DNA of 64,000 bases from Parafannyhessea umbonata (GTDB lineage: Bacteria > Actinomycetota > Coriobacteriia > Coriobacteriales > Atopobiaceae): positions 18,635-82,634 of the forward strand of contig NZ_JABAGR010000010.1 in the NCBI RefSeq assembly GCF_012844235.1, read 5' to 3'. The number at the start of each line of letters is the position of its first letter. Positions within the stretch are counted from its first letter, which is position 1. Shown here piece after piece: positions 1 through 9,046 of the stretch. The position numbers and the translations under genes were made by a program. The notes beneath the pieces were generated by a model, which worked only from the letters and a program-made list of their open reading frames with translations, made no database searches and had not been told where the DNA came from.

Positions 1-1446
1 CCGCAGGACGACCCGTCGCAGTTTTTGACGACCCGCGCGGAGGCTGACGCCGCCGCCGGCGACGTGATCTGCTGCAAGACGGCGCGCCCCATGCCAGTGG
101 GCTGCCCCGTGCGCGTGATCCGCTCCGAGCGCGCAATGGACGAGGCCGCGCGCGCCGCCTCGGGCGAGAAGCGCCGCCGCCTTCCCGTGCGCGTGGCCGT
201 GACCGCGCGGGTGGGCCGGCCGTTCGCAGTGACGCTGACGTGCGCCGCGCCGCTGCCGGCCGGCGTCGCGAGCGCGACGGCGGAGGGCTTCGTGGTGGAG
301 CCGGCGCGCACGCGGGCCGTGACGCGCGAGGACCTTGTGGAGCACGTGGGCCGCATGGGCACGAGCCCGTTTGAGCCCGTCGCATTTGACGTTGACCTGG
401 ACGAGGGCGCGGGCATGGGCTTCTCGGCCGTGCACAAGGTGCGCGCCCAGGCATGCGACCTGCTTGAGCAGGCCATACTTGCGCCCACGAGCGAGGCGGC
501 GCGCAAGGAGGGCCTTGCGGACGTGCCGGACGCAAACGCGCTTGCGGCGGAGCTTCGCCGCGCGCGGGGGCGCGTGCGCAAGGCGCTCGCCGAGGAGGCC
601 CCGGGCATCGCGGCCGGTGCTCCTGTCGCGCGGCCTGCCGGCGAGGTGTGCGCCCTGGTGCCGACGCCGGCGGTTGCGCGCGCGGCCGTTGCGGCCGGCG
701 CGACGCGCCTGTACGCGACGCCGGACGCGCTTGCGCAGGCGCGCGGGCGCGGGGCCGCATGGCCCATGGAGCCGGTGCCCTGGCTGGACGAGGTGTGCCG
801 CGAGGTGGACCACGACCGGCTTGACCCGCTGGTGCGGGCGGGGTGCCCGTGCGGCGTGGGCAACGTGTCCGAGCTGGTGCTTTCGCGCGAGCGCGGCGCG
901 CTTGCCGAGGTGAGGCCGTGCATACCCGTGCACAACCCCAGCTGCCTGCTTGCGCTTGAGGAGGCGGGCGCCCGCGGCGTTTGGCTTTCGCCCGAGCTGA
1001 CGCTTGGGGAGGCGTGCGAGCTTGCCGGCGCGTCCGACGTGCCGGTGGGCCTGGTGGTGAGCGGCCGCACGCGCGCGATGACGAGCGAGCACTGCGTGCT
1101 GCAGGTGGCGAACCGCTGCATCCACGACTGCGCGAACTGCCGCTTGCGGCAGGAGCGCTGCGCGCTGCGGACGCGCGACGGCTCGCTCATGCCGGTGCGC
1201 ACCGACCTCGAGGGCCGCAGCCACATATACGCCGCGCACCCGCTGGACGCGACGCCCCAGATGGGCGAGCTCTTCTCGGCGGGCGTCACGCGCTTCATGG
1301 CGGACTGCACGCTTCTGGGCGAGGCGGAGGCCGGCGCGCAGGTCGCGCGCGTGGCGGCGGCCCTTGCGGCCGTGCGGGCGGGCAGGAAGCCGGCCCCGCG
1401 TGCGAAGGGCGCGACGTCTGGGCACCTGTTTGCCGGCATCGAGTAG
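1..1446 (+). CDS. U32-family peptidase-like protein, 5' truncated by window edge
   Basis: The frame is open from the first base, so the gene starts upstream and only its C-terminal about 480 residues are here; the TTG at 25 is unlikely to be the true start. The C-terminal part carries the Cys-rich cluster typical of U32 proteins (HCVLQ, then CIHDCANC and ERCALR, about bases 1090-1170), preceded by a long DUF3656-like segment (about 200-620). U32 proteins include collagenase-like peptidases and Fe-S enzymes acting on tRNA or quinone hydroxylation; the DUF3656-containing branch has no firm substrate. Very GC-rich like the core genes that follow. Family assignment is fairly sure, function is not. 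Confidence 0.75.
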   Translation, partial: PQDDPSQFLTTRAEADAAAGDVICCKTARPMPVGCPVRVIRSERAMDEAARAASGEKRRRLPVRVAVTARVGRPFAVTLTCAAPLPAGVASATAEGFVVEPARTRAVTREDLVEHVGRMGTSPFEPVAFDVDLDEGAGMGFSAVHKVRAQACDLLEQAILAPTSEAARKEGLADVPDANALAAELRRARGRVRKALAEEAPGIAAGAPVARPAGEVCALVPTPAVARAAVAAGATRLYATPDALAQARGRGAAWPMEPVPWLDEVCREVDHDRLDPLVRAGCPCGVGNVSELVLSRERGALAEVRPCIPVHNPSCLLALEEAGARGVWLSPELTLGEACELAGASDVPVGLVVSGRTRAMTSEHCVLQVANRCIHDCANCRLRQERCALRTRDGSLMPVRTDLEGRSHIYAAHPLDATPQMGELFSAGVTRFMADCTLLGEAEAGAQVARVAAALAAVRAGRKPAPRAKGATSGHLFAGIE

Positions 1447-1454
1447 CCCTCGGT

Positions 1455-1510
1455 CGCCGGCCGGCGCGCACGGCCGGCCTTCTGCCGGCGCTCGGCCGCC
1501 GGCCGGCGCG
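1455..1510. repeat. GC-rich dyad region downstream of the U32 gene, terminator-like
   Basis: Two copies of the self-complementary string CGCCGGCCGGCGCG lie at 1455-1468 and 1497-1510, with ACGGCCGGCCTTCTGCCGG between them. This can fold into strong GC hairpins just after the stop codon at 1446. There is no T-run, so intrinsic termination is only possible, not shown. Confidence 0.45.
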
Positions 1511-1632
1511 TGGGTAAGTTTGTGCAATGTTGGTTGCGCCGGGCGCATTAGGGGTAGACTCGGAGCAATTGTAAGTTGTGCGGTAGGAATTGCGACGCGG
1601 TCGCGCCTCCGCCCAGGGGAAGGACGCCACTC

Positions 1633-1932
1633 ATGGCAGAGAACACCGATCAGACCAAGGACCAGGCCGCACCCGCGGAGGGCGAGGCGAAGCAGGGCGT
1701 GAACCGCGAGCTTCTGGAGGCGACCATCGACGTCATCCGCCAGAGCCTGCAGGCCGACGGCGGCGACGTGGTGCTGGTGAACTGCACGGACGACGGCGTC
1801 GTCACGCTCGAGATGCAGGGCGCGTGCGCCGGCTGCCCGCTGTCCAGCTACGACATGAGCGAGGGCATCGAGCGCATCCTGAAGGAGCACGTCCCCGGCG
1901 TCACCAAGGTCGAGCCCGCGATGGCGTGGTAG
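1633..1932 (+). CDS. NifU C-terminal-domain Fe-S scaffold protein
   Basis: A 99-aa protein consisting of an acidic/polar N-terminal tail (residues 1-23) and a NifU C-terminal domain. The domain has the cluster-binding CxxC at C65 and C68 (GACAGCPLSS) and the usual C-terminal GVTKVEP segment. Such proteins assemble and hand on [Fe-S] clusters in the cytoplasm. ATG 1633 is preferred over earlier in-frame codons because AGGGGAAGGA (1615-1624) is a well-placed ribosome binding site. It stands between the U32 gene and lgt on the same strand. Confidence 0.88.
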   Translation: MAENTDQTKDQAAPAEGEAKQGVNRELLEATIDVIRQSLQADGGDVVLVNCTDDGVVTLEMQGACAGCPLSSYDMSEGIERILKEHVPGVTKVEPAMAW

Positions 1933-2010
1933 GCACTTCTCGCCCAGGCCGCGCGACGCCCGCCGGGGCGCGTGCGACACACGTGACGCGCGCAAGGAGA
2001 AGGACGTTCG

Positions 2011-2859
2011 ATGTGGCTTAACGAGCTCTACCATCACCTCAACCCCATAATCGTGCAGATAGGCCCGCTGGCCATTCGCTGGTACGGGCTTGCGTACGTC
2101 GTGGGCATCGCGCTGGCCGGCGTGGTGATCTATCGCGTCGCGCGGCGGTGGGGGCTGGGGATTTCTCCGGACGACGTCACGAGTGTGATCATCGCGATCG
2201 CGTTTGGCCTGATCATCGGCGCGCGCCTGTTTTACGTGATCTTCTATGGCGACGGCTACTACCTGCAGCATCCGCTGAAGATATTTGCCACCTACGAGGG
2301 GGGCATGAGCTTTCACGGCGGGTTGGTGGGCGCCATCGTCGGCGGCTCTCTTGCGTGCCGCAAGCTGAGGATCTCCATCCCCACCATGTGCGACCTCGCC
2401 GTCATTGGAGCGCCGGTCGGCCTGTTCTTTGGGCGCTGCGCCAACTTCATCAACGGCGAGCTGTGGGGCAAGCCCACGAACCTGCCGTGGGGCGTCATGT
2501 TCGACGACGCGGGCGGCGGCATGGTGTACCGCCATCCGTCGCAGCTGTACGAGGCCCTGCTCGAGGGCGTCGTGCTGTTTGTCATCCTGTTCACGCTGTC
2601 GCGCAAGGCGAATCCGCCGCGCCCGCAGGGAACGTTCTTGGGAACCTTCCTCTTGGGCTATGGCACGTTCCGCTTTCTGATCGAGTTCGTGCGCCTGCCG
2701 GACAAGCAGCTGGGCTACCTGCTGGGCACCAACTGGCTCACGATGGGTCAGTGCCTGTCGATTCCGCTGGTGGTGGCGGGCGTCGCGATACTGATGATTT
2801 CGCACCGCGCGCAGCGGCCGCAGGCCGGTCGGCTGACGGAGGTCGGCTCGGCCGCGTAG
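2011..2859 (+). CDS. lgt: Prolipoprotein diacylglyceryl transferase Lgt
   Basis: A 282-aa polytopic membrane protein. It transfers diacylglycerol from phosphatidylglycerol to the lipobox cysteine of prolipoproteins at the outer face of the membrane. Visible hallmarks are SFHGGLVGA (about residue 100) and the Lgt signature GRCANFINGELWG (about residues 142-154), followed by LPWGV and the HPSQLYEA box. Length is normal for the family. AAGGAGAAGG at 1995-2004 is the ribosome binding site. An intact essential-type gene. Confidence 0.96.
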   Translation: MWLNELYHHLNPIIVQIGPLAIRWYGLAYVVGIALAGVVIYRVARRWGLGISPDDVTSVIIAIAFGLIIGARLFYVIFYGDGYYLQHPLKIFATYEGGMSFHGGLVGAIVGGSLACRKLRISIPTMCDLAVIGAPVGLFFGRCANFINGELWGKPTNLPWGVMFDDAGGGMVYRHPSQLYEALLEGVVLFVILFTLSRKANPPRPQGTFLGTFLLGYGTFRFLIEFVRLPDKQLGYLLGTNWLTMGQCLSIPLVVAGVAILMISHRAQRPQAGRLTEVGSAA

Positions 2860-3090
2860 CGCGGCCGGGGGCGCCGGCGCGGGACGTTGCCGGCAGCGAC
2901 GCGGGCGACTACGACACGGACGACAGCGATACGGACGACAGCTGGGCGTCAGTGCGGGATCACGTCGAACTGGCATGCAACGACACGAGGGCGGACCTGC
3001 GCAAACGCGTAGACTCGCCCTTGGCGTATGATTGCTGGCTTTGCGCCCATGGCGCTCTCGGTGAGTAGGGCGTTGGGGCGCCGGCCGCCG
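2860..3090. other. Non-coding stretch with a 15-bp tandem repeat
   Basis: No convincing gene. The only pattern seen is a tandem duplication, GACACGGACGACAGC (2913-2927) followed by GATACGGACGACAGC (2928-2942), with one mismatch. An open frame crosses this region, but it lies out of phase with lgt and its product resembles nothing known. Confidence 0.5.
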
Positions 3091-3455
3091 GTACACGTGA
3101 GCCCCGAGTCGACACGCCCGTACACGTCGCGGCCGAGTTTCACGGGTCCGTGCAAGCTCGCGGCAGACGTGTACCGGGCCGGGTACACGTCGCGGCCCAG
3201 TTTACGGGATCCCGTACGTTTCTGCCACACGTGTACCGGCGGGGCGTGCCCCCCGTACACATGAGGGGCGAGTTTGCGGCCTGCCCGCGAACTGGGGGCA
3301 GGCGTGTACCGCGGGGGCGCCTCCCGGTACCCGTCTGCCCCGAGTTTCGTGCGGGCGTGCAAACTCGGCGCAGGAGTGTACCAGGGCGCAACGCTTCCCC
3401 GTACTCGTGGGACCCGAGTTTGCGTCGCCCCTGCAAGCTCGCGGCAGAAGTGTAC
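3091..3455. repeat. Array of 54-55 bp imperfect palindromes bounded by GTAC (REP/BIME-like)
   Basis: Five complete units occupy 3120-3174, 3183-3236, 3255-3309, 3327-3381 and 3401-3455; a left-arm fragment sits at 3091-3115. Every unit starts with GTAC, ends with GTAC and is 54 or 55 bp. The left arm resembles GTACACGTCGCGGCCGAGTT; the right arm is its imperfect complement (AAGCTCGCGGCAGACGTGTA). The centre of unit 2 is the perfect palindrome ACGGGATCCCGT. Spacers of 8, 18, 17 and 19 bp are themselves GC-rich and partly self-complementary. Each unit can form a long cruciform or RNA hairpin. Units diverge in sequence but keep pairing, which suggests that structure is under selection. Confidence 0.85.
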
Positions 3456-3625
3456 CGGCACCGGGTGCCGTGAGCCCGACCTGCCCTCTTTGCCTGCGCA
3501 GCACGCTCGAGTTCCGATCGAGGCTCCATCCCGCTTGCCTCTGAGGCCGGCCAACGAGTGGCGGCCACCAGATTCTTGCAAAGATGTGTCCATACGCGCC
3601 CCCGAGCTCGCCGTGCGCCCCCAGC
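3456..3625. other. Unassigned spacer between palindrome array and riboswitch promoter
   Basis: This stretch contains no frame with recognisable protein content and no obvious repeat. It separates the palindrome array from the promoter-like element of the B12 operon. Confidence 0.4.
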
Positions 3626-3634
3626 TGCTAGAAT
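3626..3634 (+). promoter_or_regulatory. Extended -10 promoter element of the B12 operon
   Basis: CTGCTAGAATC spans this point and gives TGC followed by TAGAAT (3629-3634), an extended -10 form. No good -35 hexamer lies 17 bp upstream. Transcription would start near 3641, just ahead of the riboswitch. The same GCTAGAAT string precedes other genes in this window (see 13595). Confidence 0.45.
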
Positions 3635-3655
3635 CGACCTCACTTAACAGAACCT

Positions 3656-3829
3656 GAGGGCATGGTCCAAAGCTCATAGGCCTAGGCAAAAGGATTCCGG
3701 TTCAACCCCGGATCAGCGCGAACTATGCTCACACAGTGGCGGCCCGTCGGCGCGATCCAGTCGTGCGCGTCCGTTGCGTCCATTGGCGCACGGGCGAGAA
3801 GGACGTGACCTGCCAGATGGGATGCCTTC
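3656..3829 (+). ncRNA. Cobalamin riboswitch aptamer
   Basis: A closing stem forms between GAGGGCAT (3656-3663) and ATGCCTTC (3822-3829), with one G-U pair. Inside are the conserved core-like string AGGATTCCGGTTCAACCCCG followed by GATCAGCGCGAACT, matching the GGGAA-CCGGTG-AA-TCCGG-CAGC-CCGC-ACT layout of B12 riboswitches. The 3' B12-box ACCTGCC is at 3808-3814, preceded by GAGAAGGACGTG. It sits directly before a corrinoid-uptake-type operon. The core departs from consensus at several places, so the subclass (adenosyl- or hydroxocobalamin) is not assigned. Confidence 0.82.
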
Positions 3830-3841
3830 CTGGCTTCCAAT

Positions 3842-3883
3842 CCTGCGTGCCCTCACAGTTTCCCATGGGAAGGAGAGGGCAGG
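3842..3883 (+). promoter_or_regulatory. Expression-platform hairpin sequestering the Shine-Dalgarno
   Basis: TGCCCTC (3848-3854) pairs with GAGGGCA (3875-3881), and TTCC (3860-3863) with GGAA (3868-3871). The hairpin therefore includes AAGGAG (3870-3875), the ribosome binding site of the ATG at 3884. With the aptamer 12 bases upstream this is a plausible translational OFF switch when cobalamin is bound. No T-run follows, so control by termination is less likely. Confidence 0.7.
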
Positions 3884-6800
3884 ATGCGTTTTCCCAGCAA
3901 AAAGGGCATTGCCGCGCGTGCGGCAACTGCGGCGCTCGGCTTCATGCTCGTCCTGAGTCAGGTGCCCACGGCGGCGCTCGCAGAGGCGGCGGGCACCGCG
4001 GATACGCAGGCAGCGGCCGGGCAGCCAGCCGAGGCCACGACGGGTGCCTCCGACGCGCCGGTCGAGTCGACCAAGGCTTCCACCTCGGAGGAGGCACCGG
4101 CACCGCCCGCGGGCGCGCAGTCGCACGCGACGGCGACTGGTTCGTCTGCGTCCTCTGCGGCGACGCCGTCCGCGTCCAAGCCGACTTCCACGACCCCGTC
4201 CGCGCCTGCCCCCGCGACCAGCGCCGCGTCCACGTCAGACGCTCCCGTGGCCGCGCCGACCGCGACGGTCGCCGCGGTGGTGCCGGACGTCGCGCGCATC
4301 ACGAGCGCCAGCGGGTCGCAGGTCCGCTACGACACCGTCGTCGCCCCGGGGACCACGCTCACGGCAAACGCCTACACCACGGAGGAGGACGACTGGGGCG
4401 ACGAGGACGAGACCCCCATCGCCGCCTCCGCATATGCGGACTACTCGTATCAGTGGTACCGCGGCACTGCCGTGTCGTACGGTACCAAGTTTGATTCCTA
4501 TGCACCCATCGCGGGTGCCACGTCGCGCAGCTACGTCGTGACGGATGCGGACGCAGACGCGTTCCTGGCGTGCAAGCTGACCTTCACGCGCGCGGACGGA
4601 ACGCGCGGCGAGCTCTGGAGCGACAGCTCCACCGGCAAGGTGGCGGACGGCCGCGCCACGCTCGACGGCGCCAAGGTCACCGGCACCGCAAAGGAGGGGC
4701 AGACGCTCTCCGCCTCCGCGTACGTCGCGAGCGACTGGGGCGGCACGCAGCCGGCGGACTCGTCCGCACCCATCGCGTGGCAGTGGCAGCAGGCAGATGC
4801 AAGCGATGGGGCGTTCGCGGACATCGCCGGCGCAACGGAGCCAACGCTCACCCTCACGGACGCGCTCGTCGGCAGGTTCCTGCGCGTGAGCGCCACGTCG
4901 CGCAACAACGTCACGTCCTCCGCCGTCGGCCCCGTCGTCGCGCGCGGCACGCAGCAGGATGAGGAGCTGCTGGCCCAGGCCGTGCAGGCGCTTGCGTCCG
5001 ACGGCTTCAGCGGGTACGCCCCGTCGCCCGTCTACGGCACGGACACCAACGTGAACGACATGGTTCGCGCCCGCCTCGCCATGCTGGGCGAGAAGTACGC
5101 GGACGTTCGGGTCGCCACCCAGTCCGTCGAGACCACGGCCACGCCCGACCCCAGCCAGCGTGGCGGCATCTCCTGCGACGTGGCAGACAACGGGAAGGTC
5201 ACGTTCTTCTCGCTCAGTCCCGCGAAGAAGGCGGTGTCGACGGCGACGTCGGTGCTGCGCCAGGTGAGGCCCACGTTCAGGCTCACGTACGGCACGGCGA
5301 CCGCATGGTACACGCCCGCGAAGTTCGTGCAGCTCGATTGGGATGCGGAGGCCATGTCCGCAGAGCTCGACGCCGCGGCGGACTCCCTTGCGCCCGCGTA
5401 CGCGGACGGCGATGCCGCAGACTCCGTCACGCAGGAGTTCGCCCTGCCAAACAAGCTGGGCGCCGGCGTGAGCGTGAGCTGGAAGACGTCGGACGAATCC
5501 GCGCTCGCGCTTTCCGGCTACTCCTGGGACGAGCAGACAACTGCGACCCCCAACGTCACGTCAGCGGACCAGCGCGTCACGCTCACGGCGACGGTGAGCT
5601 TCTCTGGCTCGGACGCGCCGCGCGCAAGCGTCACGCGCAGCTTCGAGGTCACCGTCAAGGGAGACCCCGGCCTCGTGCAGCGCCAGCTCGCGGAGGCGCA
5701 GCAGAAGCTGGACGACAACTTCACCTACAAGAACCTGGGCTACGTATCCTCGGCGGACGGCGACCTCGACCCCGCCGCCGTCACGGGCGACATCCAGCTG
5801 CCCACCACTAGGACGCTGGGCACCAGGCGGCTCGACTTCGACGTTACGGTCAGCTACTCGTCTTCCAACCAGACGCTGCAGATAAACGGATACCGTGCGA
5901 ACGTGCTGCGTCCCGTCGAGGGCGCAAGCGACGCTACCGTGGAACTCACGTGCAAGATCGCGCTCAAGGACGACCCGACCAAGTACGTGACGAAGTCCCT
6001 CTCGCTCGCCGTGAAGCCGCTGGCATCCGGCGACGTCGACGCGGAGCTCGCGCTTTTGCACCGCGTGCGCGACCAGTTTGGCGCGCGCCTGCTCGACGGG
6101 CAGGACGCGGGTGCCGTCACGCGGAACCTCAGGCCGTTCATGGAGGCCTACCAGGACGCCTCGGGCACGCTGGGCTGGGCGGAAAGCGTCACGGACGCGG
6201 ATGCCGCGCACGGCATCGTCGCGGCGGAGCTTCCGGGGTACGACTCCATGGGCTCCAGCGACCAGGGTCGCACGTTCGCCTCGAGCGAGCCTACCGTCGT
6301 CAGCAACCAGACGCTGCGCGTGACGCGCCCGCAGTACAACACGCGCGTGCAGATAACCGCAAACCTCGCGAGCGAGAAGTACGGGGCGTACTACGCGCGC
6401 TACAAGGACGACGCGGGAGTCTCTGCGGAGCTGAAGACGAAGCTTTCGGAGCTCGCCGGCACGCAGGTAACCGCAAGCATCACCGTGAGCGGCACCACGG
6501 GGAAGGACGCGCCGTACGTGCAGGCAACCGCAACCGTGATCGGCGTGGACGCGTTTGGCAAGACGGAGACGTGGGCCACGTCCACGCAGAGGCTGGACTC
6601 TGGCTCCACGGCGTGGGACCTCACGCGCAAGACGCTTGCCGCGCGCGGCATCACCTACGTTGCGCAGGATACCGACTATGGCACGTACCTGCAGACCGTC
6701 ACGTCGCCCACCACGGGCGCGGCGCTTGGCTACGATGCCGGCACCGGGCGCTACTGGCAGCTGTTCGTGAACGGCAAGCCGTCTGACGCCATGGCAGACG

Positions 6801-9046
6801 CCGTAAAGGTTTCCGACGGCGACAGCGTGGTGTGGTACTACTCCGCATACGGCGACCAGCTTCCCGCAAGCGACGCCGCAAACGTCACGGCCTCCGTCAA
6901 GGTGGTTGGCCCCAACGCCTTTGGCGAGGGCACGAGCTGGGTGGGCCAGAGCGAGGCGAGCGTGCCTGCGGGCACCACGGCCGTGCAGCTCACGAAGGCG
7001 GTGCTTGAGCGCAACGGCATGACTTGCGACGACATGGTCGGGACCATCAGCGCGGCCACGGGCGTGCTTCCCAACGGGAAGGCGTCCCTGGGATACGCGC
7101 AGGACGCGGCCGGCAACTGGAGCTGGTGGCAGTTCTACGTAAACGGCAAGCTCGCCAGCGACTACGCCGCCCAGTACGTGGTACAGCCAGGTGACAGGAT
7201 CGAGTGGTTCTTTGGCAGCTACGGAGAAGAGCCTCCCACGCAGGACGTGACCGTCACGCCGGACGCGCCGCGTCCCGACTTCGCGGCGGAGTGGGGCGCG
7301 TACAAGGGGGCGGACGGCACGGGCACGTCCACGGCCGACACCCCCACGAGCGGCTCCTCGCTTGCATGGGCCTGCGACCTGGGCACGGCCGGCCAGACGT
7401 TCATGAGCGACCCCATCCTCGTGAACGGCCAGGTGTACATCGCCGTTCGCAACAAGCTGCAGGTGCGCGACGCCAAGACCGGCAAGATCGTGCAGCAGGC
7501 GGACCTCGCGGACCGCGTCGAGTCCACGTGCCGCATCGCGTACGCAAACGGCGTCGTGGTGGTGCCGCTGCGCGGCGGCCGCGTGCAGGCGCTCACGGCA
7601 GACAAGCTCAAGACCGTGTGGCTGACGGACGCGCTGCCCGCGCTAGGCGGTGCGACGCAGCAGCCAATATCGACCCCGCTGGTGCGTGACGGCTACGTCT
7701 ACCTGGGAACCTCTGCCGCCGGCTTCGACGGATCGTCACTTGGCGGCACGCTTCTGGCCCTCAACCTCAAGGACGGCTCCGTCCGCTGGCAGCAACAGAA
7801 GACCGGCTCCGGCTACTACTGGGCAGGTGCCGCGCAGACGGTCGCGGGCATACTGGTGGCAGACGACGGCGGAAACCTGACGCTGCACGACGCGTCCACG
7901 GGCAAGGCAACTGCGACCTTCTCGCTTGGCGCGCCCTCCCGCGCGGGAATCGTCGCGGCCGAGGGCGGCACCGTCGCGTACGCGGTCACGACGGACGGCG
8001 TGCTGCACCGCATCGCCATCGCGGCGGACGGCTCGCTCAGCCAGACGGGCACCGCGAAGTTCGACAACGCGAGCACGTCCACGCCCACGCTCTCCAACGG
8101 CAAGATCTACGTGGGCGGCGCGGACCGTCGCGTCGCCGGCACGGGCAGCATCAGCGTGATCGACGCGCAGACGCTCAAGGTGGAGTGCCACGCCACCACC
8201 ACGTCCGCCGCGAAGGACAACGCCATCCCCGGCGACGTGAAGAGCGCGCCGCTTGTGGTGACGAGGCCGGACGGCACGTACGTGTACTTCACGAGCAACG
8301 GACGGCCGGGCGGCGTCTTCATGTACAAGGTGGGGCAGAGCCACGTGACCCTGCTGTACGTGCCCGACCAGGCGCAGTGGCAGTACAACATGGCGAGCGT
8401 CGTGGCGGCGGCCGACGGCAGTCTGTACTTCGTGAACGACTCCGGCTACCTGTTCAAGCTTGCCGGCGCGGGCGCGACGGACGCGCTCCCCAGCCAGGAG
8501 ATCCCGGGGCAGTCCGGCGCGACGGACCCCGGCAAGGACTCCGGTAAAGACAGCGGCAAGAATTCTGGCAAGAACGAAGGCTCGCGGGGCGAGAAGGACA
8601 AGGGCACTGGGTCCGCGCACGCCGCGGGTACCGGCAACGCCGCCGCGAGTGGTAGGGGTGGCAACGGCAGCGCCGCCACGAAGTCGGGCTCGGCAAAGCC
8701 TGGCTCGACGAAGGTCGTGCGTGGCGTGGCGTCGCTCGCGGGCGCGAAGGAGTCTGGTACCGCCGCGACGTCCGGACCGCTGGCGCTTCTGGACGGCGTC
8801 GCGTCCGACGTGCTTGGCATACAGGTGCAAGACGGCGCGTCCGAAGGCGCCTCCGAGGGGACGGCGTCCACGGTTGACGTAGCGGCAGATGCCTCGGCAA
8901 AGGCAACTGCAAGCAAGGCGGCTGCGGCCGCATCGCGCGGACGCAGCCTGCCCATCTGGCCGGTCATTGGCATGGCGCTGGGCGCCGTGGTCCTGATCAT
9001 GGCGCTGCGGCGCAGGGGCAAGCGCGACGAACGGGAGAAGAAGTAA
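3884..9046 (+). CDS. Giant surface protein with two DUF4430 (transcobalamin-like) domains and a beta-propeller; probable corrinoid capture
   Basis: A 1720-aa membrane-anchored surface protein. Order: signal peptide (1-34, ends ALAEAA); Ala/Ser/Thr-rich stalk to about 135; two Ig-like modules with QWYRG and WQWQQ cores (about 136-350); a region with atrophied bacterial Ig-like modules (about 485-712); DUF4430 domain 1 (about 882-990, YWQLFVNGKPS); DUF4430 domain 2 (about 1003-1115, WWQFYVNGKLA); PQQ-type propeller repeats (about 1159-1530); Gly/Lys/Ser-rich linker; one C-terminal membrane helix (about 1688-1708) and a basic tail. DUF4430 resembles the cobalamin-capping domain of transcobalamin. 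The B12 riboswitch upstream and ECF transporter downstream point to binding a corrinoid outside the cell. What the propeller binds is unknown. The start is fixed by AAGGAG 8 bases upstream. Confidence 0.85.
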   Translation: MRFPSKKGIAARAATAALGFMLVLSQVPTAALAEAAGTADTQAAAGQPAEATTGASDAPVESTKASTSEEAPAPPAGAQSHATATGSSASSAATPSASKPTSTTPSAPAPATSAASTSDAPVAAPTATVAAVVPDVARITSASGSQVRYDTVVAPGTTLTANAYTTEEDDWGDEDETPIAASAYADYSYQWYRGTAVSYGTKFDSYAPIAGATSRSYVVTDADADAFLACKLTFTRADGTRGELWSDSSTGKVADGRATLDGAKVTGTAKEGQTLSASAYVASDWGGTQPADSSAPIAWQWQQADASDGAFADIAGATEPTLTLTDALVGRFLRVSATSRNNVTSSAVGPVVARGTQQDEELLAQAVQALASDGFSGYAPSPVYGTDTNVNDMVRARLAMLGEKYADVRVATQSVETTATPDPSQRGGISCDVADNGKVTFFSLSPAKKAVSTATSVLRQVRPTFRLTYGTATAWYTPAKFVQLDWDAEAMSAELDAAADSLAPAYADGDAADSVTQEFALPNKLGAGVSVSWKTSDESALALSGYSWDEQTTATPNVTSADQRVTLTATVSFSGSDAPRASVTRSFEVTVKGDPGLVQRQLAEAQQKLDDNFTYKNLGYVSSADGDLDPAAVTGDIQLPTTRTLGTRRLDFDVTVSYSSSNQTLQINGYRANVLRPVEGASDATVELTCKIALKDDPTKYVTKSLSLAVKPLASGDVDAELALLHRVRDQFGARLLDGQDAGAVTRNLRPFMEAYQDASGTLGWAESVTDADAAHGIVAAELPGYDSMGSSDQGRTFASSEPTVVSNQTLRVTRPQYNTRVQITANLASEKYGAYYARYKDDAGVSAELKTKLSELAGTQVTASITVSGTTGKDAPYVQATATVIGVDAFGKTETWATSTQRLDSGSTAWDLTRKTLAARGITYVAQDTDYGTYLQTVTSPTTGAALGYDAGTGRYWQLFVNGKPSDAMADAVKVSDGDSVVWYYSAYGDQLPASDAANVTASVKVVGPNAFGEGTSWVGQSEASVPAGTTAVQLTKAVLERNGMTCDDMVGTISAATGVLPNGKASLGYAQDAAGNWSWWQFYVNGKLASDYAAQYVVQPGDRIEWFFGSYGEEPPTQDVTVTPDAPRPDFAAEWGAYKGADGTGTSTADTPTSGSSLAWACDLGTAGQTFMSDPILVNGQVYIAVRNKLQVRDAKTGKIVQQADLADRVESTCRIAYANGVVVVPLRGGRVQALTADKLKTVWLTDALPALGGATQQPISTPLVRDGYVYLGTSAAGFDGSSLGGTLLALNLKDGSVRWQQQKTGSGYYWAGAAQTVAGILVADDGGNLTLHDASTGKATATFSLGAPSRAGIVAAEGGTVAYAVTTDGVLHRIAIAADGSLSQTGTAKFDNASTSTPTLSNGKIYVGGADRRVAGTGSISVIDAQTLKVECHATTTSAAKDNAIPGDVKSAPLVVTRPDGTYVYFTSNGRPGGVFMYKVGQSHVTLLYVPDQAQWQYNMASVVAAADGSLYFVNDSGYLFKLAGAGATDALPSQEIPGQSGATDPGKDSGKDSGKNSGKNEGSRGEKDKGTGSAHAAGTGNAAASGRGGNGSAATKSGSAKPGSTKVVRGVASLAGAKESGTAATSGPLALLDGVASDVLGIQVQDGASEGASEGTASTVDVAADASAKATASKAAAAASRGRSLPIWPVIGMALGAVVLIMALRRRGKRDEREKK

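Noticed and set aside
335..913. Arg-rich long open frames overlapping the U32 and other GC-rich genes
   Set aside because: These are out-of-phase shadows of high-GC coding sequence, with arginine- and alanine-rich products and no domain content; the other frame has clear family motifs.
25..1446. TTG at 25 as the true start of the U32 gene
   Set aside because: The frame is open to the window edge, and family members have long N-terminal catalytic regions missing here.
2860..3068. Possible coding tail after lgt with DTDDSDTDDS
   Set aside because: The frame is not that of lgt, the product matches nothing, and the acidic repeat is explained by a 15-bp tandem duplication.
3091..3455. Repeat array as a CRISPR
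   Set aside because: Units are palindromic and diverged, spacers are only 8-19 bp and self-complementary, and no cas genes lie nearby.
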